A stretch of DNA of 64,000 nucleotides. Origin: Selaginella moellendorffii. Taxonomy: Eukaryota > Streptophyta > Lycopodiopsida > Selaginellales > Selaginellaceae. This document shows positions 31,346 to 42,109 of this stretch, in pieces. Numbering within the stretch: position 1 is the first letter of the stretch; every line of letters starts with the position of its first letter. Location of the stretch: contig NW_003314297.1 in the NCBI RefSeq assembly GCF_000143415.4, positions 248,001-312,000 of the forward strand, read 5' to 3'. Under the pieces are notes generated by a model. The model made no database searches and was not told where the DNA came from. It worked only from the letters and a program-made list of their open reading frames with translations. The position numbers and the translations under genes were made by a program.

Positions 31346-34300
31346 TATGGATCGTCTCTCGAGTCGTTCCCTTTTGCTGCTTCCACCGACGACTGTCCAA
31401 CGTGCTTTTGCTTTTTATGACCACTGTCAGTTTGAGCTTGGCTGGTGCTTGCCTGTTTTGCCTTTGAAGAAGTGTCTCCTGCAAGGAATGGCATGAGACC
31501 ACACGCCATTGCAAATATAATTTGTACCTCCTTTTTTCCTATTGCTTGTCTGTTTGTCCTTCTTCGATGCGCCACCAGTGCGCTTTTCAGTCCTCGTGTC
31601 TGAATATTCACAAAGATCTATAATCAAAATGGCGTGAGGCCTCACGTGACCTTACCTTGTGCAGGTTGTGAGCTCGGCCCAACATGGGTATCTTCAACAG
31701 TAGCTGTTAACGCCGTTTCAGCATCTGGGGGTGGCCACGCTCCTGCATACAGAGCTTGTGAGATAACATTTAAACTTAAAGTGCGTACTCACCAGGTTCG
31801 TAGAGAAGATACTGTTTTTCTTTGGCAACTGTAATTATATGCTCCATTGAAGTCACCTCTTCAATGGAGTTTGTCACCGCAACACACGGGACACCCTTGA
31901 GTAGTGCGGCTCGAAAGAATAGTCCGCCGCAGTTGTACTCGACAACGCATTTGCCCTTGGAGTCGGAAGCAGGTGACCCACCCGCTATTGCGTTGAAGAC
32001 CCAACTGAGCATTTCCCATGCTGCACCTGGAGCTTTCTCTGGATTCGAAAGCTCCATAGCCGTCTTCAGTTCCTTAGGCACGGGTAAATTGACCTCCCTC
32101 AGATCAATTCGATCGGCCTTGTCGAATGAAGCTGGGAAGTCACTCCAGTCCCACTCTGCTGCAGGACTAATAACAAGGGCGAGTGTGAAGATGCGGACAT
32201 TCGTCGGTATCTTCTTCTTAGCCATTATCCCATGGATCTCCTGCATCTCCTTGCCTTTCAACTGAGCCTTCACCTCGTTCAAGGCCTTCTAGAACTTGTG
32301 ATAGGATTCGGAGTCGTAGATCATATAGTGGACTGAAGATTCCACCTCCGCAAGTCCCACCATTAAGTCAATGATGGAGCTGACTTCGTCTGCATGAGTG
32401 ATCTCCTCGTTTGTGAAGTCCATCACACAAAAGATGTTCTTGACCTGCTCATCTCCGCAGGAAACGATGCTCCTCCACCTTTGATCCTCATCCGAATTCA
32501 CGTATACCCGGTAAGGTTCTCGATAGGCCTCTACTGCGGGGTCGAGCTGTTTCTGAAGCCAGCAGTCGACATCCCTCTTAATGAAATTTGGATACTGATC
32601 CAACTTCTCAGCTTTACTTTTCGTGGCATCCCGTAGCAGATCGATGAACTTGGGGGCCCCTTTCACGTACTCGTCGATGTCTTCATTTGACAACTCCAGC
32701 TCTTCCATCATCTCTTGCGTGGTGTCGATGCTCACCCTCTCCACGGCCACTTGCTCGAAGATCCAATCCTTCAATAGTGCACGAGCTCTCAGAGTCGTGC
32801 ACAAGTCCTCGTATGTCACAATATGGCCGGGAGTCATTTTGGTCTTGTTGAAGACTACCTCACCACGTAGAAGAGCATTAGCCACTGTTAGAAGGTCGTC
32901 GTCGTCTAGAGACCGCGAGAAACGCAAGGCGTTGAGCTTCAAATCATTGGGCTTCCGGCCGTCCTCCACACCCATTGAGTTTAGCAACTCCCCGTCATGG
33001 TACCTCCTCAGCACATCTACCCATTTGTCAAAAACAACTTTTGTCGCGAGTAGAATGTTATGGATGCTAAGTGTGTCATTGACCCCCAGTGTTTTCGAGA
33101 GAAGACTCGAGAATTCCTGCAATGGAAATGGCGTGAGGTCACATGCTATGCCACATGCAACGAGGCTTACCTGCTAGGCGCTAGTTGCTAGTGCACGTCC
33201 TTGTCCTGGTTTTTGTGGCTTCTTCAGTTGAACCCAGAGCTTCCGTGTTCGTGCCAATGTCTCGTGCAGACCCGATTTGTAGCACGTTTCTTGCTTGACA
33301 TTCTGCGCGTAGGAGATGTATATGATAGATCGGAGGGGCGAGTTGCCTTTTATCAGGCAGACAACTCTTGTCTTGAAGACTTTCTTCACCTCCTCGCCCA
33401 CCATAATATCCACAACTATCTCTTGCATTGCCAAGCTAGAATGCTGCCCGGAGACAGCATAGAACCGGATGTTCTGATCGTCCAACACCTTCCTATTGAT
33501 CAAGTCTGGAAACCTCGTCTCGCCCTTCATTGTTCGGTAGTAGGGGATCACGTCTGTGATGTCGGGTGTTACTAGACTTGCCAGCATCTTCTGCTTCAGT
33601 TTCTCCACCCACTCATCAGATACTAGCCTGTGGTTGTATTTGCTTTGGATGTCGATACGGCTCATGTCGATTGTATATACTTTGTTGGAATAGTAACAAG
33701 TACTATTATCTGCGACAATTTTTGCTGCCTCTTCTTGCTCTTTCTGCTTTTTGCGGCTCTTCTTTTTGGTGGGTGTAGTGTTCGAACCCGAGGCAATGGC
33801 ATCACCGAGTAGCTTCTTTTTTGGAGCAGGAGAGTCGGACGTCGGCTTGAGCTTGACCACCCTTTTTTGCTTCGGGGTAGTTTCCAGATCGACCCCCTTC
33901 CCCTTCGCTTCGCAAACTGGAGGCACTCTCAACGGCTCAATGTTGGAATATAGTTTTTGAACATCGCCGTAGGTGAGGTCCGTGGATTCCATGTGATCTT
34001 CATAGACCTGCAACGTCTTTGAAATTGTGGGCCTCCTGGACAACCTCTCCCTAGCTCCCTCTAGGAATTCCTCATAGCTGCTGCCCCCCTCCGGGAAGCC
34101 GCTAGGATGTGCAAGGTGGATCTTGAAGGCGGATGCTGTCTCTACCACAAGTGCCAGTCCATATTCTTGCATGGAACTGCATGGAGTGTCTGTCACTTGG
34201 ATGAGGATCCCCATGCATTATTTTCTCCCACCATCTGTGTTGTACAGCCTCAGATCCTCGCCTTCCATCCCGAAAGTCCAACTGGTGAGCTCCTCCCCCT

Positions 34301-34611
34301 TCTCTACATCCACATTGACAGTGGCTGGAAGAAGAATGCAATTCCTTGCCTGTTCAGAAATGCACAACAATTAGAGCTGACAGATGAAAAGCTAGCAACT
34401 GGAAATAACGTGAGGCCACACGCCATTCACCACTACATCAGATGTCTTGAGGCTGCATCCTAAGATGGCGTGAGGCTACATGCCATCTGTAACCGGACTG
34501 CCATCGAGAGCCCAATCGGTGCATGCCAATGTTGCTACTGAATGGCATGTGGCCTTATGCCATTTTCTACTTGGCCTAAAAGACTTACCATTTGAAGCCG
34601 AATGGAGGCAT
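31345..34611 (-). pseudogene. ParB-like gene with palindrome introns; two in-frame TAG codons
   Basis: Nine exons join in frame: 34611-34589, 34537-34494, 34459-34437, 34349-34232, 34195-33171, 33116-31793, 31742-31656, 31617-31528 and 31478-31345. They give 955 codons interrupted only by TAG at 33176-33174 and TAG at 32291-32289. Exon 5 contains a basic linker (TPTKKKSRKKQKEQEE) and then a domain resembling ParB/Srx: YTIDMSRIDIQSKYN, EWVEKLKQKMLAS, then FYAVSGQHSSLAMQEIV in place of the GERR/GxHR box, and ISYAQNVKQET. ParB proteins bind palindromic DNA (parS); the plant role is unknown. The second half (from 33116) is unrecognised. Most introns (34-54 nt, one 87 nt) contain the dispersed palindrome. 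If the stops are real, the first TAG ends a ~410-residue ParB-like protein. Confidence 0.6.
34460..34493 (-). other. 34-nt intron made almost entirely of the palindrome
   Basis: The intron begins GTTACAG and ends CTTAG, with the 22-bp palindrome between them. It separates exons of 44 and 23 nt that read in frame (RWQSG / CSLKTSD). Neighbouring introns 34538-34588 (51 nt), 34350-34436 (87 nt, with a possible 38-nt version ending at 34399), 33117-33170 (54 nt), 31618-31655 (38 nt) and 31479-31527 (49 nt) also carry a copy. Confidence 0.75.
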
Positions 34612-34619
34612 GACAATCG

Positions 34620-35080
34620 AGGCCGGACTCGCTGGCGAATGTGCACTGTGTGTGCAGCGGATCGTAGCAGCAAGGCTACTCTGCCACTTACAGTTGGAGA
34701 GTGGCGTTGAAATCTCCCGGGACGCCAAGTGGGCTGCGTGTGGGTGGCGGAGTGGGCGGCGGAGTTGGCGGCGAAGTTACAAACTGGGTGTGTTTTGAAG
34801 TGGACGCCGATGCACACGAGCGCAATGCGAGCGCGAGTGTGATGCAAGCGCGAGTGGACGCCGATGCACACGAGAAACCTGTAGAGAAGGTAGATGAGCG
34901 CGAATGTGAGCATGATCGCGAGTGTGCGAGCGCGAGTACGATGCAAAACCTAACCTCACACGCGCGAAATGTCACGACGGTTGGTAATCCCGCCACGTCA
35001 TCATTCCTCGGACTTGGGCGCCACCATTAATTTCTAGATCGCCGCGCACATGCATGCACGTGAAATCCAAAAGAAATCCG
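34620..35080. other. GC-rich low-complexity upstream region of the ParB-like gene
   Basis: The stretch contains repeated GCACACGAG/GCGAGCGCGAG units (about 34800-34935) and G-rich runs (GGAGTGGGCGGCGG). It lies directly upstream of the inferred ATG at 34611-34609 and could be its promoter. A related GCGAGCGGC-type stretch is at 37197-37420, upstream of the divergent transposase-like gene. Confidence 0.5.
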
Positions 35081-35224
35081 CAACGTCATCATTCCTCGGA
35101 CTGCATGCACGCAAAATCCAAAAGAAAGATCATGATTGGGATATCATTTAATACCCTTGCTATATTTATACCATGCATGATTGGATATTCCAAAGCATCT
35201 TGTATTTCCAAAAATGCCAGATGT

Positions 35225-37155
35225 TCAGCTAAATAAAGAATGGTATACAATGTCCTTCTTAATGACCCTGCAAAGAAGCATCTCGATCGGACACCACATG
35301 AGACCACACGAGCCTTACAATGTTTCAAGGGCATTTGCCATAGATCCGACCGTTATTTTGCTCCAAGATTCTACAGTTTGGTGTGCATTGACCTTTCCAT
35401 CGACACTGCAAAGGGACATCATAATCAGATGCGGGATCACAAGAAACCAACTTCACTAACTCTGGTTTCACCAAGATCTACGTAAAGAGTTATGAAATGA
35501 AAGGACCCTCTCTATTGAAATGTGTTTATGGTCCTGACATATCAAAGGATTTTGCATCAAGTTCTGTATTTGCATGTTTATCAAGCTACTGAATTGCTAA
35601 ACCCTAAACATGTGGCAAATGTTGCGTGAAGAAAGATGCCCTTTCTGGGCAAATGCTGTAAGAGGCAGATGCCGAGCAGTTACACGGTGAATAATCTTGG
35701 CGCGGATCGCTGACATGGCATGGCAAAGTTTGAATCACTGACATGGCACAGCTGGATCGAGGCAAGGACATGATGTAACAAAGTTCAACGTCCGACAGCA
35801 AAGTCTAGAAGCTACTCAGTTTGAAATTTGTCAGAGGAATTATAAGATCTGGTTTGTCAGAGGATTTGATGTGACGTTCAAGCGTGTGGGCTCATGCAAT
35901 TTTGATCCCAAAAAATGCACCAAAAAATGCTCGGCGTCATCTGGCGTTATCTCTTGAATGGCGTGGGGCCGCATGCCATTTTCAGGGGCACATAGGAGTA
36001 TATTCCTAGAATATTCTAACATGCGCGAGATTTTTTTGAGTTTTCTGGAGATCCAACCGTTAGATCGCAACTAGATTTTACAGAATGGTATACAATGTCT
36101 TTCTTGATGACCTTGCAAAGAAGCATCTCGATCGGACACCACATGAGACCACACGAGCCTTACAATGTTTCAGGGGCATTTGCCATAGATCCGACCGTTA
36201 TTTTGCTCCAAGAATTTACAGTTTGGTGTGCATTGACCTTTCCATCGACACTGCAAAAGGACATCACAATCAGATGCGGGATCACAAGAAACTAACTTCA
36301 CTAACTCTGGTTTCACCAAGATCTACGTAAGGAGTTATGAAATGAAAGGACCCTTTCTATTGAAATGTGTTTATGGTCCTAGGGGCATTGTGATATATCA
36401 AAGGATTTTGCATCAAGTTCTGTATTTGCATGTTTATCAAGCTACTGAATTGCTAAACCCTAAACCCTAAACCCTAAACATGTGGCAAATGCTGCGTGAA
36501 GAAAGATGCCCTTTCTGGGCAAATGCTGTAAGAGGCAGATGCCGAGCAGATGTATCTCAAGCTAGCGAAGGGGACAAACGAAAGCTAGCTATAAACATGA
36601 TGGGATGCAAATAGATTACTAGGCTGGTCCTGCGAAAATCAAAAACCATAATTGAAAACATTGAAAATGCAAAAAGAAAGGTTTATAATATTTTTGAATT
36701 TTAAGAAACCAAAGGAATGTAAGTAGGGCATGTGTTTGTAAGTTTAAAAATGCCTCAACCACTTAAATTCCCAAGTAAATAAAGCTGTTTCTATTTTTGG
36801 TACAGGTAAACTTTATAGTGTGTGGGCTCATGTAATTTTGAACCCAAAAATGCACCAAAAAATGCTCGACTAGCATTATTCTTTGAATGGCGTGTGGCCT
36901 TATATTGCCATAAATGGACATACACACACAGCATAATTATTCCTTTATACGGCGAATAATCTTGGCGCGGATCGCTAACATGGCATGGCAAAGTTCGAAT
37001 CACTGACATGGCACAGCTGGATCGAGGCAAGGACATGATGTGACAAAGTTCAACCTCCGACAGCAAAGTCTAGAAGCTACTCAGTTTGAAATTTGTCAGA
37101 GGAATCATAAGATCTGGTTTGTCAGAGGATTTGATGTGACGTTCAAGCGTGTGTT
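35225..37155 (+). repeat. Complex direct duplications in the intergenic centre
   Basis: Unit A occurs at about 35225-35690 and 36083-36549 (AATGGTATACAATGTC start, GCAGATGCCGAGCAG end). Unit B (ATAATCTTGGCGCGGATCGC and onward) occurs at about 35690-35890 and 36955-37155. Unit C (GGGCTCATG.AATTTTGA...AATGCTCG plus a palindrome) occurs at about 35886-35980 and 36820-36911. The first set is A-B-C and the second A-(270 bp)-C-B. No coding sequence is visible. The region separates the two divergent gene sets and may hold their promoters or an element-specific regulatory site. Confidence 0.85.
36456..36479 (+). repeat. Short telomere-like array (CTAAACC, about 3.5 units)
   Basis: Plant-type telomere repeats CCCTAAA occur in tandem inside duplicated unit A. 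The first copy of unit A (about 35598) has only about 1.5 repeats, so the array has expanded or contracted since duplication. Confidence 0.85.
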
Positions 37156-37196
37156 ATTTTTGAATTCTCGAACTCATTCCTAGGTCTATCATTTTT

Positions 37197-37420
37197 GTGC
37201 GCCGTGTTCTTGGTTCCGCTGAGCGCAGTGAGCGCTGCTTGTGTAAGCGGCGTTGTGAGCTGTGGTTTATGCGTCTACGAGCGGTTGCGGCATTGCGAGC
37301 GCCATTGCGAGCGGCAGTTTATGCGAGTGGCAGTTTGTACGAGTGGCGCTACGAGCAGTTGCGGTGTTGCGAGCGGCGCTACGAGTAGTTGCGGTGTTGC
37401 GAGCGGCACTGTCTTTGGTG
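37197..37420 (+). repeat. GCGAGCGGC/GTTGCGGT minisatellite-like stretch
   Basis: Units such as TTGCGAGCGGC and CTACGAGCAGTTGCGGTG repeat several times, leaving frames open on both strands. The resulting Ala/Val/Cys-rich strings have no protein features. It lies upstream of the transposase-like gene. Confidence 0.7.
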
Positions 37421-37837
37421 TGGCTACCGCTTCCTCTTGATATTCGGCACTTGTGCTTCCTGGTATGTTCACCATGGAATGGCTTAGGACCACATTTAGA
37501 AATGGCATGAGGCCACATGCCATCTTGGGCCCTTGCAATTTCAATGAGTGACTAGTCACGCACACAAAAATATATATAGTTGCAGCAAGGCAAAAGGAAT
37601 ATAGCAACAGGCTAGCAGGGGCCAAAGATAGCGTGAGGCCTCATGCCATTAGTAGTACCACTAATGGCATGAGGGCTCATGCCAATTTTGTGAATGCAAA
37701 ATTTCACATGGGTGTCAATAGCATGTTTGAATAATGGCATATGGCCTCATGCTATTGAGGTTGTTTGGTATATTATGATTTATGCCATTCTCCAATCATT
37801 TTTTGTATGGTCTTAACTTCTTTTTTGCACTTTCAAA

Positions 37838-40735
37838 ATGGCCTCCGCAAGTGCGACGCATGTTCCCTCTGTGGATCTTAAGAACCGTGCTATATGGATT
37901 CAGGCAAAGGTGTTTTTAAACAACCCCGAGGGGGAGGTGGTAGCTGAGGGCTTAGCCACAGTTGTCGATCCAAGAGATGCGGTTGCTAATCAAGAATTGG
38001 GCTGGGATGATATTGGAGTTGTGATTTTAGAGGTTGTTGACACAGAAGAAAACAGTCTGACTATTGGAAGCATTGTGCGGTGGAAATTGAGGCACTTAGT
38101 GTTTGAGAATGTGAAGGATTCACAATCAAACACCACTACAATTGATGACAGAACATCTCTTCATGGGAAAAGAAAGTACACCTTCCTAAAGCGCAGCCAA
38201 AGGGATCTGAGCAACGAACCGAAAAGGCAGAAAATGGCGATGGAGGTTCGAATGGTCTCGACAGTTGCTTGTTGCAAGAGGAGGTGCTGTCAACATGCTG
38301 ATTAGGATACTATTGAAGAGGAGAGAGCAAGATACAAGACATTGTCCTGGAAGGCAGCTCGCAATTTTGTGTATGAGGCATTACGGTCATCTGTTGATGC
38401 TTCAGAACATCAGGTGGGGGGCATGGTCTTCTAGAAGGGTTTGGTTTGCATGAAGGCATGGAGAATCATTTATGGAGTCCCTCGAACCACATTCTACAGA
38501 ATCAAAACTGAGTTCGAGGAACAAAGGGTTCAACAGGCAGTCCATAGGAACGATGGTACTCACAAAACCAGGGGTCATGTTGTATATGGAGAGGCAATCT
38601 TCAAGATGTTTGTCAAGACATGTAGTGAGCAGCAACCACATAAAACCCGCCTCTTGGAAGATGGAACTCGAGACACCCAACGAGTTCTCCCTTCCATGTA
38701 TACCAAGGGGGCCATATTGGAAGATGTGAATCGGGAACTCCAGAGTAATGGCTACAAGAAGCTGAGCCAATCTAGATTTAGTAGATTGTGGAGCAACAGG
38801 TTCAGGGATGTGAGTATAGGAAAGTACTCCAGCTTTTCAAAGTGTGACGAGTGCACTGCTATCAAAATGGCTTTGTCGAAGAATTCTTGCATCGCTCAAG
38901 AGCGAGAGACGTTGGTTAGAAGGCGGCTCGACCACAACATCGAGCAGAGAAGCTGCAGGACTGCATATTATCATAACAGGATTCTCTCCATGGAGAGACC
39001 TGACTCTTACCTCTGCATCATCCATGACAAAATGGACCAGAAAAAGATGTGCTTACCTCGACTCAATCCTGCCCCCAAGGCAATCTCTTCATCCATGCAG
39101 CTGCCTGTGTCTCTGTTTGGCATAATCGCTCATGGGCATGGTGCCTAGAACTATGGAACTTCTTTGTACCTCTATGGGGTGGCGGGGGTGCAAACATGAT
39201 GATTGCGTCCCTAGCAAAACACTTAAGGTCTCTGCAAAGTGCGCAGAATGAGCTGAACGGCCAACCCTTGCATAAGGCCCTTGTCGATCGAACCCCATAC
39301 AGGGTTCAGCTGGAGGAGGAGCAAAGGCTTGCAGTATCGCGTGGGGCCCCATGCCATCCCAGTGAATATGTTGGCCGTCAGATTGTAGGGTTATCACGTG
39401 AGGCCTCATGCCATTCCGACGAGGCTGGTCGCCCGGTGAATGCACAGCCTCATCCAAACGAAGCAGAATCTCAAGGAAGTTCTTGCGGCTGATGTGGCCT
39501 TCCACCCCATCTTCTGCTCCAAACAGACAATGCTGGCAGTGAGAACAAAAACATGTACGTCTTCGCGTACTTGGCGATGCTTGTTGCCAAAGGCATATTT
39601 GAAACGGTTACACTTGGCTTTCTCATAGTTGGGCACACTCATGAAGACGTCGATGCCATGTTTAGTCACCTGGCAGAGTCCCTCCGGCGATCCAATGTCC
39701 TCACCCTCCCACAACTCTACGATGAATTCCAAAATTGCATCAAAGGCACTGTTGGAGCTGCACTTGTGACAGAGGTTCCAGACTTTAAGGGGTTTGTAAG
39801 AGGCTACATCAGGGACGGATCCGAAACGCTGATTGGCCACTCCAAGCCTCTTCAATTTCATTTCAGCATGTGTGACGGTGCTCCAGTGATGAGGTACAAG
39901 ATGAGAGAATGGGACACAGTGTGGCTGCCAGTGGACGGCATTGAACTCTTCAAGAGAGATCCTATAACTGGGGAACCTATGATTCCTCAGGGTTCCCCAC
40001 GGCCGATGCACCCGGATGGACTCAAAGACCAGGAAAGTATAGTGGCCGGGATTAGACAGCATATTGCCTTCTGGAAGAGGGGGTTGGTGTTTGGTGGAGA
40101 ATCCTATTTTCAGAGGTGCAAGCCTTTGATCGAATATTGGGAGAAGATTATATCTGCTATCCAAAATGGGCCGGTTGTATATGAAGAATTGGAAGAGTCC
40201 TTTTGGCCAGAACCCAGAGCACCAGATAGTAGCGGAACAATGTCCTCTGGAAATGCAGTGACAGATAACGATGTTGAGGATCACTATTGTGGGCCGAGGA
40301 ACAAGAAGCCGGATTCAGCATTCAATCCAGTACAGGTCTGCAAAGGAATGGTTGTGCTTGTCAGACCCAGTAATAAAAAACAAATGATATGGGTGGGGCG
40401 CTGCATCACTGATGCAGAGGAGGACGCGGAAACTAACTCCTTCAATGTAACTGTGGAGTGGTTCAAGCCAAGTTCCGGATATACGAAGGATTGCCTAGAA
40501 AAGAGATGGGTGCTGAATCCAAGGGATCCCAGCATGAGCATATCGGTGGATAATGTTGTGCATGGTTGGATGCGGAAGCAAAGTGCCACCATCACCTTGC
40601 CAGACCATGCAAGAGATGCAGCAAGAGCATTCATAACCCGGGTTCAAGGTGAGATTCATTAATATTCCTTTACTAAGTTTCTAATGTATTTTATTTCAAG
40701 GTGAACAATCCAAATCTGAATCAGAGGAGGCGTGA
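37838..40735 (+). pseudogene. DDE/RNase-H-fold transposase-like gene, disrupted
   Basis: Exons 37838-38245, 38306-38413 and 38456-39148 join in frame (introns 60 and 42 nt). They encode a leader and a helical region (FEEQRVQQAVHRN), then FSKCDECTAIKMAL and CIIHDKMDQKK. TAG at 39146-39148 interrupts the frame; the protein continues as NYGTSLYLYG, then, after a shift near 39180, GANMMIASLAKHL. A further break lies near 39490. From 39498 the frame reads LPPHLLLQTDNAGSENKN, then GFLIVGHTHEDVDAMFSHL, and runs to 40648, with a last exon at 40701-40735 (GEQSKSESEEA). The D-x-x-D, QTDNxxxENK and GHTHEDVD motifs match a widespread uncharacterised eukaryotic transposase-like family, with acidic residues placed as in an RNase-H-fold DDE enzyme. 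Two palindromes (39335, 39392) lie in the broken middle. Whether all breaks are mutations or some are missed introns is open. Confidence 0.65.
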
Positions 40736-40828
40736 TGGCATGTGGCTTTACGCCATTCCTAGGTGAGATGATACAAATAACAAGTATAAATTCTTAGTTG
40801 TTTTAGCAAATCTTACTTAAAGTTCAAG

Positions 40829-40866
40829 GTGAACAAGCCGAATATGAATTCATCGGATTGTTATAA
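40829..40866 (+). other. Duplicate of the terminal GEQ exon
   Basis: TTCAAG|GTGAACAAGCCGAA repeats the acceptor and first codons of the exon at 40701 (GEQSKSES versus GEQAEYEF). An inverted third copy (GEQAESEAKEK, minus) lies at about 42109-42070. The repeat suggests tandem duplication of the gene's 3' end within the element. Confidence 0.6.
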
Positions 40867-41375
40867 CAAATTGCGAGGTGATGGCATGAGGCGATACGCC
40901 ATTTGAGAGTGGTAGCCATTCCTATATGAGGTGAGTGAAATATTTATTAGAAATACCTCATTCAATTGTGCACTTCTAAGTCTTGGTCCACTCAGTACTG
41001 TTTGCATGTTTTTATTTTAATTCTTTCTCTAAAATGTTATTTAGCATGTAGCTTCATGCCATTGCTCTCCACAATCATGTATTGAATTTTTCTATCCTTG
41101 CATAATACTTCTCCATATATATAGCATGTGCGCACATGTGATATGGTTCATTAGGCCTGATATAGTGTGTGAGGTAAAACAAAGATGATGTGACATATGC
41201 ATTTACCAATTACATGTGCATAAATCTAATAATATGGCGTGTGGCCCATATTAATGGCACATAAACCCATATTGTGGGCTTACGTGCTTTATGTACCATC
41301 ATTCCCTTGCAGCGTGTGTGTTGGTTTCCTTTTATAACACAACGAACTCCATATTTTAGGGTGAAGAGCGTTCTC

Positions 41376-41633
41376 ATGGCAAGCACAAAATCTGTAAGTG
41401 AGGCAGAAAAGGAGACAGAGAAAGAGATAGGTGAAGATGTAGAATATATAAGTCTTCCAAACTCCCCGTACTATACTCCAGGTGATCATTTTTCTGAACA
41501 AACGACAACATTAACAACTATTGAGAACGCCCCAATAACATCAAAGACAACAATCCAAAGCAAAACAACTGACCCGGAGAAGGATGATAGTACTGCTGAG
41601 AGTACCAAAAAGGAGGTGTCCACTAGCGCTTAG
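41376..41633 (+). CDS. Small acidic Ser/Thr-rich ORF, 85 residues, unknown
   Basis: ATG at 41376 (MASTKSVSEAEKETEKEIG) opens a frame rich in Glu, Lys, Ser and Thr up to the stop at 41631-41633. The composition suggests a disordered protein. A palindrome copy follows 7 bp after the stop and another about 90 bp later. The initiator context (CTCATGGCAAGC) is acceptable. No family recognised; it may be an exon of a longer gene. Confidence 0.4.
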   Translation: MASTKSVSEAEKETEKEIGEDVEYISLPNSPYYTPGDHFSEQTTTLTTIENAPITSKTTIQSKTTDPEKDDSTAESTKKEVSTSA

Positions 41634-42109
41634 GCTTATAATGGCGTGTGCCCTCATGCCATTTATTTGATCACCAAATACTTTTTTCCCTTTGCACTAG
41701 TATATCTTAATACCGGTCTGAGAAATAGAATGGCATGTGCCCTCAGGCCTTTTACTAAATCACCTTTGAAAGAAATGCAAGCCTCTATGTCGTAAAAAAA
41801 AGGTACTAGAGAAATTCCTTAATAATATGAATGTTATTTAGTTTCATGAAAATACACTAAGGGTCAAATGAGTTAAATGACTTCTCCAGACTAGCAATGC
41901 CTCTTGCTACACCTTCACAATTAGATTCGTTAGAAAAAGATAACATTGAATAATATCTAAATGTTCTCACCATTAAGTTATATGTCTGGCTAATAGGAAT
42001 GACGTTCATCTTAGAAAGCTCACCACACGCTCAATGAACAAACAAATAGTGTGTGTGCGCATGCCATCGCTTTTCTTTAGCTTCAGATTCGGCTTGTTCA
42101 CCTTGACAA

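Larger units (their letters stand above)
30000..42068. repeat. Dispersed 22-24 bp palindrome family, more than 20 copies
   Basis: The half-site is AATGGCRTGAGG, followed by its own reverse complement. Copies: 30000-30021, 30075-30096, 31487-31510, 31628-31650, 33127-33150, 34404-34427, 34465-34486, 34541-34564, 35957-35980, 36886-36911, 37501-37524, 37627-37650, 37663-37686, 37733-37756, 39335-39358, 39392-39415, 40734-40757, 40880-40903, 41041-41063, 41233-41256, 41640-41663, 41729-41752 and 42045-42068. Weaker copies are near 35884 and 36820 and inside the intron 34196-34231. The outer ATGGC/GCCAT and central GGCC-like core are best kept. I saw none outside 30.0-42.1 kb. Copies fall in introns, exons and intergenic DNA. 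Confidence 0.93.

Noticed and set aside
32289-33176. TAG codons as sites of programmed recoding (pyrrolysine-like or readthrough)
   Set aside because: No supporting RNA structure or known nuclear mechanism; the neighbouring transposase-like gene also has frameshifts, so mutational decay is simpler.
34592-35030. Plus-strand ORFs upstream of the ParB-like gene
   Set aside because: GC-rich low-complexity repeats without protein character; the region is probably promoter.
30000-42068. Palindrome array as a CRISPR
   Set aside because: Copies are irregularly spaced, lie in exons and introns, and the genome is a plant nuclear one.
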